A stretch of 64,000 nt of DNA from positions 20,711-84,710 of the forward strand of contig JADCCX010000097.1 of the NCBI GenBank assembly GCA_020252485.1, in the 5' to 3' direction. Under the pieces are notes generated by a model, which was given only the letters and a program-made list of their open reading frames with translations, was not told the origin of the DNA and did no database searches. Position numbers and translations under genes: made by a program. Shown piece by piece: positions 1 through 8,328 of the stretch; the stretch's first letter is position 1, and every line of letters begins with the position of its first letter. This DNA comes from Methylocystis sp. Its GTDB lineage: Bacteria > Pseudomonadota > Alphaproteobacteria > Rhizobiales > Beijerinckiaceae.

Positions 1-294
1 CGGCGAGGCGCTTCTTGAGGCGAAAAGGACGGTCGGCTGTACGGGACTTGCGCTTCGGGCGGTCGGCGCCGGCTGCGGCGCCACGCGCTGCTGACCCCGC
101 ACATAAGCCAGCACGCGCTGATCGTCATTCGCCCTGACGACGATGGCGCCGAAGGCGGCAAGGCCGATCACGGCTGTGACGGACACGACCGCCAGTCTGG
201 CGGCGGCGCCGCTCCGCGGCCGGTTCGCATCAGGGACGGCGCGCACGGGAAACCGGGCACGTGAATCAGGACGCCTGGCCATTTGATCGGACAT
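1..294 (-). CDS. Hypothetical membrane-anchored protein, C-terminus beyond window
   Basis: Reading frame open from an ATG at 294 to the left edge (98 codons, no stop reached). The N-terminus is basic (MSDQMARRPDSR), followed by a hydrophobic stretch at about residues 35-55 (ARLAVVSVTAVIGLAAFGAI) that looks like a single membrane anchor. A Pro/Ala/Gln-rich linker begins near residue 70. A second in-frame ATG at 282 (MARRPDS) is a possible start. I do not recognise the family from this part, and the functional domain would lie outside the window. Inference: inner-membrane or envelope protein with a periplasmic C-terminal region. Confidence 0.55.
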   Translation of the reverse strand, partial: MSDQMARRPDSRARFPVRAVPDANRPRSGAAARLAVVSVTAVIGLAAFGAIVVRANDDQRVLAYVRGQQRVAPQPAPTARSASPVQPTVLFASRSASP

Positions 295-596
295 CGATGC
301 CGTTCCGTTCGGATTGCCGCCGCATCTGAAACCCTTAACAGTTTATGAATTCGATCAGTCAGTGGCAATGGCGATTAAGGTGAATGCGAAGGGCGCGCGC
401 AGGAGGCACGGTGAACATGGCGCCCGTCCCTGCCCATCGGCGTGCGCTGGCCTCATGCCATCCGTTGCCGTCCGAATTCTCTTGCTGCGAAGGCGCTTCC
501 GCTTCTGGCGGCTCTGCGCATGCAGCGGCGCCATCGAAAGGCTTGCAACAGGCCGCCGCCTCGTCTAGTCCGAAGTCACCGCCTGCTTCGGCCTGG
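295..596. other. Intergenic stretch without a recognisable gene
   Basis: About 300 bases between the left-edge minus-strand gene and tRNA-Gln. Open frames occur on both strands but have no ribosome binding site, no recognisable family and no codon pattern like the neighbours. It should contain the promoters for the divergent left-edge gene and the tRNA, but I cannot place them. Confidence 0.5.
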
Positions 597-670
597 TGGG
601 GGATCGTCTAACGGTAGGACCCCAGACTCTGACTCTGGTTGTCTAGGTTCGAATCCTAGTCCCCCAGCCA
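597..670 (+). tRNA. tRNA-Gln (CTG anticodon)
   Basis: Full cloverleaf. The acceptor strand TGGGGGA (597-603) pairs with TCCCCCA (660-666). The D-arm is GTC/GAC. The anticodon stem CCAGA/TCTGG encloses the loop CTCTGAC, giving anticodon CTG. The T-arm is CTAGG-TTCGAAT-CCTAG. G is the discriminator and CCA is encoded (668-670). It reads glutamine CAG codons. The sequence from 671 to the IS element at 808 holds no gene. Confidence 0.95.
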
Positions 671-807
671 AATCCCGTTTTCGCAGGAATGACGCCCTCA
701 GGCGTTCTCGCAGGGATGGGCGCGGCGACGGCTTCCGCAAGGATATCAAAGGGTTGCCGGAAAGTGGCGGTGAGTTCGCCAACATTCCATCGGCAGTTCG
801 ATACTAG

Positions 808-1653
808 GCGTCGTGGACAAAGGTTGACGTAAGACTCGAAGATTGATTCAAGGCTTCTTTTTGGAGGAAGCCTTGGGCGAACGGATCGGTCTTTCGGACG
901 GGGAATGGGCGTTGATCGGGCCTTTGCTGCCTGCCGAGCGCGGGCGCGGCTGCCGCCCTGCACAGGACAACCGTCGCTACTTCGAAGGCATGATGTGGCT
1001 GGCGCGGACGGGCGCGCAGTGGCGGCATCTCCCGGACGATTATGGCAAATGGAACAGCGTCTTCCGCCGTTACCGGCGCTGGGTGGAGGTTGGCGTCTTC
1101 GATGCCATGCTGGAGAGCCTGGCGGAGTTGGCCGAGCGAGACCCCTGCGCCGATATGATCGACAGCACGGTTGTCCGGGCGCATCACTGCGCAGCCGGCC
1201 TAAAAAGGGGACTCAAAAAACCGAGGCGCTTGGCCGATCGCGCGGCGGCTTCACCACGAAGCTCCACGCCCGTTGCGATGCCCAAGGCCGCCCGCTCGGC
1301 TTCGTCCTGACGGGTGGAGAAGCGCACGATATCAACGGCTTCGCGCCTCTGCTGCGGATGATCGCCGACAAGATCGAAGCGCTGCTGGCCGACAAGGGCT
1401 ACGATGCCGACGCTGTTCGTGAAGAGTTGACGAAGGCCGGGATCGAGGCCGTCATCCCGGCCAAACGCAACCGCAAGAACCCTGCACCCCACGATGCCGG
1501 GAAATACAAGTGGCGCAACCTGATCGAGAGACTATTCAGCAAGCTCAAGAACTGGCGGCGCGTCGCCACCCGATACGACAAGAGCAAAGAGTCTTACCTC
1601 GGCTTTGTCGCAATCGCTGCAATCAAACTCTGGCTACCCTTTGTCCACGAGGC
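808..1653 (+). mobile_element. IS5-family (IS427-group-like) insertion sequence
   Basis: An 846-bp element. The left end GCGTCGTGGACAAAGG (808-823) and the reverse complement of the right end, GCCTCGTGGACAAAGG (1638-1653), match at 15 of 16 positions. The four bases CTAG occur directly outside both ends (804-807 and 1654-1657), which fits the short TA/CTAG target duplication of the IS427 group. A single transposase is encoded in two frames joined by a -1 frameshift. Intact ends, intact catalytic residues and a clean target duplication suggest a recent and possibly active copy. Confidence 0.9.
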
Positions 1654-1657
1654 CTAG
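843..1657 (+). CDS. IS5-family transposase, made by programmed -1 frameshift
   Basis: DDE transposase. The first frame starts at TTG 843 (no ATG nearby) with the N-terminal domain (GEWALIGPLLP, about residues 20-30) and the first catalytic Asp in MIDSTVVRAH (D107). The second frame carries DKGYDAD (second Asp) and RNLIERLFSKLK (Glu), ending in FVHEA. The frames overlap at A-rich tracts (A5 at 1202-1206, A6 at 1215-1220). Slippage by -1 on CAAAAAAC joins CTC AAA AAA to the second frame, as is usual for this family. The terminal TAG (1655-1657) lies in the right-hand CTAG target copy, so the host target supplies the stop codon. Without frameshifting the product ends at 1310. Confidence 0.88.
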
Positions 1658-1858
1658 GCGTAAGGCTGCTCCGCAAGAATTGAAGCACCTCACGCCGAGA
1701 CGAAGTAATGCAAGGTGCTCGTTGTTATTGTGGTTATCCAATCTCAAAAGCCAATCGATGAATTCCATAGCCAGATTGATAATGGTGACATGAGAAAGCT
1801 GATCAGTATCAGCGGCAACATACGCGTCATGGGCCTCAATAATTGCGATTTCATCCAT
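1634..1858 (-). pseudogene. Truncated N-terminus of gene coupled to the XRE regulator
   Basis: The ATG at 1858 overlaps the TGA of the upstream XRE gene (TGATG), so translation is probably coupled. The reading frame gives 68 residues of plausible protein (MDEIAIIEAHDAYVAADTDQ, later LLRLGVRCFNS), then enters the IS5 right end, adds GLVDKG and stops. Joining the two IS flanks in silico does not restore an obvious longer protein: the frame instead runs toward tRNA-Gln and stops there. The gene was therefore probably already rearranged before the IS arrived. The family is not firmly recognised. Inference: N-terminal remnant of a longer partner of the regulator. Confidence 0.5.
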
Positions 1859-2229
1859 CAGATAGAAATCGGGGGCAGCGATTCGTTGGTGCGCGCCTGG
1901 CGGGCCAGCTTCAGCACGTCCTCGGCGGAAAGCCCCTTGGTGGACCGCAGCAGCGCCGCGAGCTCGCGCGGCTGCTGTTTGATAATGTCGGAGAGGTCCG
2001 AGGCGACCTTGCCGGCGCGCGCAAGGAGTTCATCGACGTCGCAGGCGATCACCTGCGCAATCGCCTTGACCTTGTCCTCAGCGGGCGGCGGGAACTCGTC
2101 GCGCTCGACTTTGGACAGGTATGTCGGGCTGACGCCGATCATCTTCGCCATTTCGCGAAGCCCGATTTCGCGCGCCTCGCGCTCCCGGCGCACGAACTCG
2201 CCGAACCGTTCCGCGGACATGCTTGCCAT
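1858..2229 (-). CDS. XRE-family helix-turn-helix transcriptional regulator
   Basis: A 123-residue cytoplasmic DNA-binding protein. Residues 8-65 form a Cro/C1-type HTH with LREMAKMIGVSPTYLSKVER as the helix-turn-helix core. The C-terminal half (about 70-123) is helical, rich in Leu and Asp, and probably dimerises. A second Met at position 4 is an alternative start. The stop overlaps the start of the truncated downstream ORF (TGATG), the arrangement of a regulator-effector pair. A perfect palindrome 63 bases upstream is a candidate operator. Such proteins often repress their own operon; the effector here is lost, so the present role is uncertain. Confidence 0.85.
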   Translation of the reverse strand: MASMSAERFGEFVRREREAREIGLREMAKMIGVSPTYLSKVERDEFPPPAEDKVKAIAQVIACDVDELLARAGKVASDLSDIIKQQPRELAALLRSTKGLSAEDVLKLARQARTNESLPPISI

Positions 2230-2554
2230 ACCCGCCGCCTGTTTAGGAATGACTGTACACCCGAAGCCCGCAGGTCTGTTAACTGATATCTAAACATTCG
2301 ATGTTTGGCGCGGTTTCAGAATGGCCTGAATGCCGCGCATCCAGGCGAGCGTGCGCAGAAATTCCGGGCCGGGCGAAATGCAGAGATTCCCATAGGTTTC
2401 AAGAAACCGCCGCCAAATTTCCCGGAAACGCCTGACGACAAATCGGTTTGTCCAGCCGGGCAGCGCGTCGGGATTCGCAGTGTCATGCAAGTGTGAGACA
2501 CAGTGACGGCTGACCCCAAGCCACCCCGACGCCTTCAAAATGGCCTGGCTCCGG
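2230..2554. other. Spacer upstream of the XRE regulator, no confident gene
   Basis: About 325 bases between the 3' end of the LysR gene and the XRE start. It contains the palindrome described separately. A minus-strand open frame of 82 codons (2290-2538) ends inside that palindrome. It has no recognised family or convincing ribosome binding site and is not called. Confidence 0.5.
2292..2306. promoter_or_regulatory. Perfect palindrome, candidate operator for the XRE regulator
   Basis: AAACATTCGATGTTT: 6-base arms AAACAT and ATGTTT around a 3-base centre. It lies 63 bases upstream of the XRE start on the same strand. Dyads of this size are typical targets of small XRE dimers. Assignment is by position and symmetry only. 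Confidence 0.4.
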
Positions 2555-3526
2555 TCAGCGTGGGTCGCTCTCCGCCAGGATCAGGGCACCGGCGCTGTCG
2601 TCAGAGCCAAGGGCCGCTCCTGGCCAGCGTCCGCTTGAGATCAGACCCCGAGTGACATCTGTCACCAAATCGAGAACCAGGCCCGCCTTGACATGCCGCG
2701 CGAACCGGGACGAACACATGAGATGGTGCTCGACCTTGAGTTCGGGTTTGACGATAGCCCACGACTTCAAGCCATGCCTCTGCCAATCCAGGCTCATCGA
2801 CTCCGGCAGGATGGTGTAGCCGGAAACCGAAAGCAACCGCTCCCTGATCTGCGCAAGAGAGTCGATTTCGGCTGTGAAGCTGAGGGGAACCTGCGCGTCC
2901 GCGGAGTAGTTTTCGATCATCCGTCGAAGCTGGTGGTCTCGGGTGGTATGGACGAGCGGCAGATTGGCGAGTTCAGCGAATGAGACCGCAACACGATCCC
3001 CGAAAGGTCCGGCCTCACGCCCGATGACCACAAGACGTTCACGTCCGATACTGCTGACTCTGCCGCGGAATGAGGCCGACTTGCCATAGAGGATAGCGCC
3101 GTCGATATCGTTCTGATCCAGCCATTTCTGGAGGTGTCCGGTCATTCCTTCCACAATATGGAGAACGATGTCCGGATGACGACGGGCGAAAGCGTCGATG
3201 AGCGTCATCGTGACCACACCCGTCATCGTGGTGGGAAGACCAAAGCGCACCGCGAAGGTCGCGGCCTTTCCCACTGCCTGAACCGCATGAGCGGCTTCTT
3301 CAACCCGTTCGATGATGTCATTCGCCAGAGGGAGAAGGATCCTGCCGCTTTCGGTCAGGACTATGCCCCGGCTGTGCCTCACGAGAAGCTGTGTCTTGAG
3401 CTGCGCCTCCAGCGCGGCGATCTGGCTGCTCAGCGCCGGTTGAGCGATCCGCAGGTGCTCCGAGGCGCGCGAGAAGCTTCCATGTCGAGCGATCGAGACG
3501 AAGTAGCGAAGCTGCTTGATATCCAT
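2555..3526 (-). CDS. LysR-type transcriptional regulator
   Basis: 323 residues, normal LysR length. Residues 1-60 are the winged HTH (MDIKQLRYFVSIARHGSFSR, then AQPALSSQIAALE), and about 90-300 is the type 2 periplasmic-binding-like effector domain. The gene is divergent from the cyclase-family hydrolase and amidase genes across a 306-base spacer, the classic layout for a LysR activator of the neighbouring operon. Inference: it senses a substrate or intermediate of the cyclic amide pathway and controls 3833-6029. The N-terminal half resembles the NAC/CynR/CbbR type, but the ligand cannot be deduced. Confidence 0.9.
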   Translation of the reverse strand: MDIKQLRYFVSIARHGSFSRASEHLRIAQPALSSQIAALEAQLKTQLLVRHSRGIVLTESGRILLPLANDIIERVEEAAHAVQAVGKAATFAVRFGLPTTMTGVVTMTLIDAFARRHPDIVLHIVEGMTGHLQKWLDQNDIDGAILYGKSASFRGRVSSIGRERLVVIGREAGPFGDRVAVSFAELANLPLVHTTRDHQLRRMIENYSADAQVPLSFTAEIDSLAQIRERLLSVSGYTILPESMSLDWQRHGLKSWAIVKPELKVEHHLMCSSRFARHVKAGLVLDLVTDVTRGLISSGRWPGAALGSDDSAGALILAESDPR

Positions 3527-3832
3527 TCAAATTCTCATCGCCCGTGCCGCCGGAGTCATCAAGAGCCACGTTACCGGCCGGGTCGATAAACAGACGCTGG
3601 CGGGCCAGTTGTCGAAAGCCAGCTTCGGCGGGAGGCTTCGCGTCGCGCTCGACGACGAGCTATAGGGATCGACGATACCTGCCTTCATTAAACAGTATTT
3701 CATTTCGCTCCATGTTGCCGCGACACTCGGATCAACGGACAGCAATCGGCGTTCGAATGATCTGCCGGGAGCCATGAGCCCGCGATTCCGATTGTCGAAG
3801 TCCGCCCAGTTCACCATGGAAAGGAAGCAGTC
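3527..3832. promoter_or_regulatory. Divergent control region between LysR and cyclase-family genes
   Basis: Intergenic sequence that must hold both promoters and any LysR box. An AT-richer patch at about 3685-3715 (TTCATTAAACAGTATTTCAT) is the most promoter-like part. No clear T-N11-A box could be fixed by eye. The plus-strand frame ending at TAG 3662-3664 reads as a plausible protein tail (RVDKQTLAGQLSKASFGGR), possibly a remnant of a displaced gene. Confidence 0.4.
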
Positions 3833-4540
3833 ATGCCCGGTTTACCCAGTGGACGAATTGTCGATCTGACCCTTACGATGACGGACAACATGACGGCGCA
3901 CAAAATGTTCCAGTCGCCGATCGTCGTTACACATATGCGCCACCCCGAAACGATCAGCTACAAGCTCGGCGTTCCCGGCGATCCGATGACATTCCAGACG
4001 AACTTCCTCTCGACCCTCGATCACGTGGGAACGCATGTCGATGCGTTTCTGCACACCAATCCAGACGGCGAATCCGTCGATAACATGCCGCTGGACATGT
4101 TCATGGGAAAAGCCGTCTGCCTCGACCTTCGGCACATTCCCGATCTGGGCGATGTCGACATCGCCGATCTTGAGGCAGCCGAAAGGAAGGCAGGCGTCAA
4201 GATTGATGGGCACATCGTCTTGATGTGCTCGGGCCTGACGAAGAAGCATTATCCGGGGCGAGCGGCCTGTGAATCGAATTGGGGCCTGACGGCAGCCGCC
4301 ACACATTGGCTCGCCGATCGCGGATCGAAGGCGCATGGCGTCGAGGGCCCCTCGACAGATCGCCCGAACTGGACGGAGTTCCCCAGCCATCGCGTCTGCC
4401 GCGATCGCAAGATCTTCCATTGGGAATGGCTGGTGAACCTTGATGAGCTCGTCGGCAAAGGCGAGTTCTTCTTTAGCGGCGTCCCCCTGAAGATCGGCGG
4501 CGGCTCCGGCTCACCGGTGCGCGCATTCGCGATCGTCTGA
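3833..4540 (+). CDS. Cyclase-family metal-dependent hydrolase (kynurenine formamidase-like fold)
   Basis: 235 residues, cytoplasmic. Carries the family motif HVGTHVDAFLH at residues 64-74 (HxGTHxDxxxH, metal ligands) and a second conserved patch HGVEGPSTD near 165-173. The family (Pfam Cyclase; KynB, isatin hydrolase and others) uses a metal-bound water to hydrolyse amide or cyclic amide bonds. The ATG at 3833 follows AAGGAAG at 3820-3826. It is the first gene of a plus-strand pair with the amidase, under the divergent LysR. Inference: opens or deacylates an amide intermediate. True kynurenine formamidase activity is unlikely because no kynurenine genes are nearby. Confidence 0.85.
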   Translation: MPGLPSGRIVDLTLTMTDNMTAHKMFQSPIVVTHMRHPETISYKLGVPGDPMTFQTNFLSTLDHVGTHVDAFLHTNPDGESVDNMPLDMFMGKAVCLDLRHIPDLGDVDIADLEAAERKAGVKIDGHIVLMCSGLTKKHYPGRAACESNWGLTAAATHWLADRGSKAHGVEGPSTDRPNWTEFPSHRVCRDRKIFHWEWLVNLDELVGKGEFFFSGVPLKIGGGSGSPVRAFAIV

Positions 4541-4619
4541 TCCCGGGGCGGCGCGTTCCTGCTGTTTCAGGCGCGCACCGCTCTTTCCCTCAGGCAATCT
4601 GGAACAGGGCGGCAGCAGG

Positions 4620-6029
4620 ATGTCCGAGATACTCTGGAAGTCGGCGGTCGAGCTTCGCGAACTCGTCGCCAGCAAGGCGATCTCGCCCACCGAACTGCTT
4701 CGCGCGTCGCTGGAACGGCTGAAAGAGGCCGAGGGCGACATCAACGCTTTCGTCGAAGTGACCGAAGATCAGGCTTATGCAGCGGCGCAGTCTGTCGAGG
4801 CTGCGGTTATGCGTGGTGAGCCGCTCGGTGCGTTGGCGGGACTGCCAATCTCGGTCAAGGACCTGATCGCGGTGAAGGGTGCGCGGCTGACCTTCGGGTC
4901 GCGCGCCATGGCAGAGAACGTTGCAGCTGTGGACGCGCCGTCGGTCGAACGCGTCCGCAGGGCGCAGGGCGTCATCATCGGCAAGACAACAACGAGCGAG
5001 TTCGGCTGCAAGGGTGTAGGGTCGTCGCCGCTCACCGGAATCACGCGCAATCCGTGGGACCTCTCCAAAACGCCCGGCGGCTCAAGCGCCGGCGCAGCAG
5101 CGAGCATCGCCGCAGGCGTCACATCGATCGGGTTGGGCACCGACGGAGGGGGCTCGATCAGGATCCCCTGTGCGCTCACGGGCCTGTTTGGCATCAAGGG
5201 CCACTTCGGGCGCGTTCCCGTCTTTCCGACGAGCGCGACCCCGACCTTGGCGCATGTCGGCCCAATGGCGCGTACGGTCCGTGACGCGGCATTGCTGATG
5301 GGGACGATCGCAGGTTTCGATGCGCGCGATCCGGCGGCGGTCGCGCAGCCGGTGCCTGACTATCTCGCCGAATGCGGCAAGTCCGTCCGGGGACTGCGGA
5401 TCGCGTGGAGCCCGACGCTCGGCTATGCCCGCCCCAAGCCAGAGGTTCTCGACATCGTCGCCAAAGCGGCAGGGAGCCTCCAGTCACTCGGCTGTGAAGT
5501 CGAACTGGTCGATGACGTTTTCGAGGATCCGCTTGAACTCTTCATGGCGGAGTTTTTCGCCGGTGCGGGAACGCGGCTGCGGCCGGTGCTCGAAAACCGG
5601 CGCGAGCTGCTGGACCCGGCCGTCGCGCGCACGCTCGATATGGCCATGTCGCAGAGCATGAAGGATTACTACGAGAAGGTCTTCAAGCGGTACGACCTGC
5701 GCCTGAAGGTCTGCGAATTCTTCTCGCGCTTCGACCTCCTCGTCACGCCGACCCTGCCGACAGAGGCCTTCGCAGCCGAGGCCGACTTCCCACCGGACAT
5801 CGGTTCGCCGGACAACCTTTTTGATTGGATTCAATACACTTATCCGTTCAACCTCACGGGCCTGCCGGCTGCCTCGATCCCGGCTGGCTTCACTGCCGCC
5901 GGCCTGCCCGTGGGCCTGCAGATCGTCGGCCCGCATCTGGGCGAGGCCGTGATCATCCGACTGGCAGCGGCTTTCGAGGCAGCACGGCCATGGGACCAAC
6001 TGAAGCCGCCGATGACGTCGTTGTCATGA
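4620..6029 (+). CDS. Amidase signature family amidase
   Basis: 469 residues, full length for the amidase signature (AS) family. The Ser-cisSer-Lys triad is visible: Lys80 in PISVKDLIAVKG, Ser155/156 in TPGGSSAGAA, and nucleophile Ser179 in GTDGGGSIRIP. AS enzymes hydrolyse linear amides to acid plus ammonia. It lies 79 bases after the cyclase-family gene, so it is likely co-transcribed. The 3' end overlaps the convergent GTPase gene by six bases. Inference from context: hydrolysis of half-amides released by ring opening, matching the half-amidase step known in bacterial cyclic imide degradation. A role as GatA is excluded because no gatB or gatC is near. Confidence 0.9.
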   Translation: MSEILWKSAVELRELVASKAISPTELLRASLERLKEAEGDINAFVEVTEDQAYAAAQSVEAAVMRGEPLGALAGLPISVKDLIAVKGARLTFGSRAMAENVAAVDAPSVERVRRAQGVIIGKTTTSEFGCKGVGSSPLTGITRNPWDLSKTPGGSSAGAAASIAAGVTSIGLGTDGGGSIRIPCALTGLFGIKGHFGRVPVFPTSATPTLAHVGPMARTVRDAALLMGTIAGFDARDPAAVAQPVPDYLAECGKSVRGLRIAWSPTLGYARPKPEVLDIVAKAAGSLQSLGCEVELVDDVFEDPLELFMAEFFAGAGTRLRPVLENRRELLDPAVARTLDMAMSQSMKDYYEKVFKRYDLRLKVCEFFSRFDLLVTPTLPTEAFAAEADFPPDIGSPDNLFDWIQYTYPFNLTGLPAASIPAGFTAAGLPVGLQIVGPHLGEAVIIRLAAAFEAARPWDQLKPPMTSLS

Positions 6030-7004
6030 CGTTTCGTCGAGGGACCGCAACCGCTGTTCCGTCGTGAAACGGCTGAGAGAGCGCGGGAGGTCCTCAGCCG
6101 CGAAGCCACGGCCGATGACCGCGATCATGTTGTCGTCGGCAACGGGGCACTCAGTTTCCGGCAGGATCTCGGGTGCCTGGACCGAGGATCGAACGCTTTG
6201 CAACAGCAGGCGCCCTGCCGGTGTGCGGATGACGCCCTTGACCCGCACGATCTCCTCGCCTCTCGCGTGCAAGAGCGCGCTGAGCCACACCGCGAAGCTC
6301 GCCCAGTCTGGCTCCGGGCCGAGATCGAGGCTCGCCGCGAGCATTGGCCTGTGATCGGCGGCCTGCGGCTCCTGGCATGCGACAAGCGCCGGGTCTGGTG
6401 CGAGCAGAGCGACGGCGCTGCCCCGCACGGCGCCGCTTCGGCTGGCTCCTGGGTTCATGGCCGCGATCGCCGAGACAAGGCGCACGAGTGAGGCGTCCTC
6501 GGTTTCGTCAATTTTCGTGACCACAAGCCGATCCGCCGCCTCGACCTGCGCGCGCGACAGCGGCTCGCCGCGAAGTTGCGCAAGGCCGTTCACGCCATCA
6601 ACGACGACGATGATCTCGGCGACCTGGAAGTGATGGATGAGAACCGGATCCGTTTCGATCGCCTCCAGGAGGGCAGCGGGATCTGCGAGCCCGCTCGTCT
6701 CGATGACGACATGGCCCGGTCCGCCATCCTCGGCGCGTGTGCGCTCGTTGGCGACGCTGCGCAGCAGGGCAATGAACTCCGTCCGCCCCTCACAGCAGGC
6801 GCACCCGCCCGGAAGCGTGAGGATGGAGCCCTTGCGGGAAAGGATCAGGCCATCGACCGGGACAGCGGCGGCCTCGTTCACGATCACAATCGCATCCGCC
6901 ATCTGCCCGTGATGCAACTGGTGCCGCAGCCAGGTCGTCTTGCCCGCCCCGAGAAAGCCGCCAATGATCGTGATCTTGAGGCGGTTCTCCGGCGTGCCGT
7001 TCAT
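6024..7004 (-). CDS. G3E-family (CobW/COG0523) GTP-binding metallochaperone
   Basis: 326 residues. P-loop GGFLGAGKTT at 15-24, the family metal-binding motif CxCC (C68, C70, C71 in LPGGCACCEG), the G-domain VTKID motif, and a C-terminal CobW_C domain (EEIVRVKGVI, about 245-320). COG0523 proteins deliver zinc, cobalt or other metals to client enzymes. The start overlaps the stop of the preceding tiny CxxC gene by four bases. It ends a minus-strand series of metal-dependent hydrolases (imidase-like, hydantoinase, carbamoylase), so these are probable clients. It is unlikely to serve cobalamin synthesis, because no cob genes are near. Confidence 0.88.
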   Translation of the reverse strand: MNGTPENRLKITIIGGFLGAGKTTWLRHQLHHGQMADAIVIVNEAAAVPVDGLILSRKGSILTLPGGCACCEGRTEFIALLRSVANERTRAEDGGPGHVVIETSGLADPAALLEAIETDPVLIHHFQVAEIIVVVDGVNGLAQLRGEPLSRAQVEAADRLVVTKIDETEDASLVRLVSAIAAMNPGASRSGAVRGSAVALLAPDPALVACQEPQAADHRPMLAASLDLGPEPDWASFAVWLSALLHARGEEIVRVKGVIRTPAGRLLLQSVRSSVQAPEILPETECPVADDNMIAVIGRGFAAEDLPRSLSRFTTEQRLRSLDETS

Positions 7005-7300
7005 GACTCCGCGATCCGTGTGAAGCGGGGGTCAAGCGGATCGACCGGCCGACCGCAAAGGCGCTCGGCCGCAACCCAAAGGTCCTTGAGGTTATCGACG
7101 ATCTCGATGCGGCCGGTCTTGTCCGAGAGGGCGATCCCCGAGGTCGCCCCGTCGTCATGGGCGCTCAGCCCATAGGACGAAAGCGCGACCCGCAGACTGG
7201 CCGAACGACGGAACCGGCTCCGAAGACGGTCTGTTGCATTGCTGGCGCCTGCCTCGGTCCAGTGGGCCAGGGTCGATGGAAAGCCGCAGTTTGAGCACAT
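7001..7300 (-). CDS. Small protein with N-terminal CxxC, coupled to the G3E GTPase
   Basis: 99 residues, family not recognised. The N-terminus MCSNCG gives a CxxC pair at residues 2 and 5, immediately exposed. The rest is polar with no membrane segment and ends DPRFTRIAES. The 4-base overlap with the GTPase start implies coupled translation and a shared job. Inference: a metal-binding adaptor or acceptor acting with the metallochaperone. It could also be a small regulatory subunit of one of the hydrolases. Confidence 0.65.
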   Translation of the reverse strand: MCSNCGFPSTLAHWTEAGASNATDRLRSRFRRSASLRVALSSYGLSAHDDGATSGIALSDKTGRIEIVDNLKDLWVAAERLCGRPVDPLDPRFTRIAES

Positions 7301-7358
7301 TAATGCCTCCTGCCGGAAAATGCGTGAAGCGGACCTCCCGCCTTTTCGGCGATGCAGT

Positions 7359-8261
7359 TCAAATCACCTCGGGCCGCGCCGTACCCGCGAATGGATAGCG
7401 GCGCCGGAAGTCGTCGGTAATCTCTTCGAAGGTCGCCCACTTCACGCCAGCGTGGCTGTTGATGTACTCGATCAGCCGCTCAAGCATAAGAAGCACTTGC
7501 GGCCGTCCGCTGACGTCGGGGTGGATGGTAAAGCAGAAGGCCGCGTAGTCCATCTCGCGATAGACCCAGTCGAACTGGTCACGCCACATTTGCTCGATGT
7601 CACGCGGGTTGACGAACCCGTGGCTGTTGGGTGCCTTCTTGATAAACATCATCGGTGGAAGGTCATCGACATACCAGTTCGCGGCGATGCTGACGAGGTC
7701 GATTTCGCGGCCATGCTCCATCGGGACCATCCATTCCCGAGCTTTCTTGGAGTAGTCGATCGTGGTCCATTTGTCGCCGACGCGAGCATAGAAGGGCTGG
7801 AAGTCCCGGTAGCCTTGCGAATGATCGTAGGAGAACCCGTACTTCTGCAGAAGGGCGGCCGTGTTGGCGGACATTTCCCACCAAGGTGCGACGTAGCCTT
7901 TCGGCCGGCGACCCGCCATCTTCTCGATCAATTCGACAGACTTCGCCAGGACATCCTCCTCCTGCTGAAATGTCATGGCGACGGGGTTTTCGTGGGTGTA
8001 GCCGTGAGCCCCGACCTCGTGTCCAGCAGCCACGATCATCTCCATCTCCTTCGGAAACGTCTCGATGGAATGGCCGGGAATGAAGAAACTGGTCTTCAGG
8101 TCGTATTTCTTGAACAGCCGCAGCAACCTGGGCACGCCGACCTCGGTCGCGAAGACGCCGCGCTGGATGTCTGATGGGGAGTCGGCCCCGCCATAGGAGC
8201 CGATCCACCCCGCGACCGAGTCCACGTCGGTGCCGAATGCGCAGTAAATTTCTTTCGTCAT
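7359..8261 (-). CDS. Polysaccharide deacetylase-fold hydrolase, probable cyclic imide hydrolase
   Basis: 300 residues, NodB-fold carbohydrate esterase 4 relative without a signal peptide, hence cytoplasmic. Metal ligands appear as Asp14 (GTDVD) and His86/His90 (HGYTHENP). It resembles the subgroup that contains the imidase (cyclic imide hydrolase) of Pseudomonas putida and Helicobacter pylori PgdA: shared landmarks include [28 protein letters not shown] and [19 protein letters not shown] before ATG 8261. It sits between hydantoinase and the metallochaperone pair. Inference: hydrolyses cyclic imides to half-amides. PuuE-type allantoinase is the main alternative. Confidence 0.78.
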   Translation of the reverse strand: MTKEIYCAFGTDVDSVAGWIGSYGGADSPSDIQRGVFATEVGVPRLLRLFKKYDLKTSFFIPGHSIETFPKEMEMIVAAGHEVGAHGYTHENPVAMTFQQEEDVLAKSVELIEKMAGRRPKGYVAPWWEMSANTAALLQKYGFSYDHSQGYRDFQPFYARVGDKWTTIDYSKKAREWMVPMEHGREIDLVSIAANWYVDDLPPMMFIKKAPNSHGFVNPRDIEQMWRDQFDWVYREMDYAAFCFTIHPDVSGRPQVLLMLERLIEYINSHAGVKWATFEEITDDFRRRYPFAGTARPEVI

Positions 8262-8328
8262 GTCTCACTCCTCCGCTTTTTGCGTTGAATCTCTGGCTGA
8301 AGCTGCCGGATATCCTGGCACTGGGGCA

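Noticed and set aside
2290..2538. 82-codon minus-strand frame between the LysR and XRE genes
   Set aside because: No ribosome site, no recognisable motif, ends inside the operator-like palindrome; treated as non-coding.
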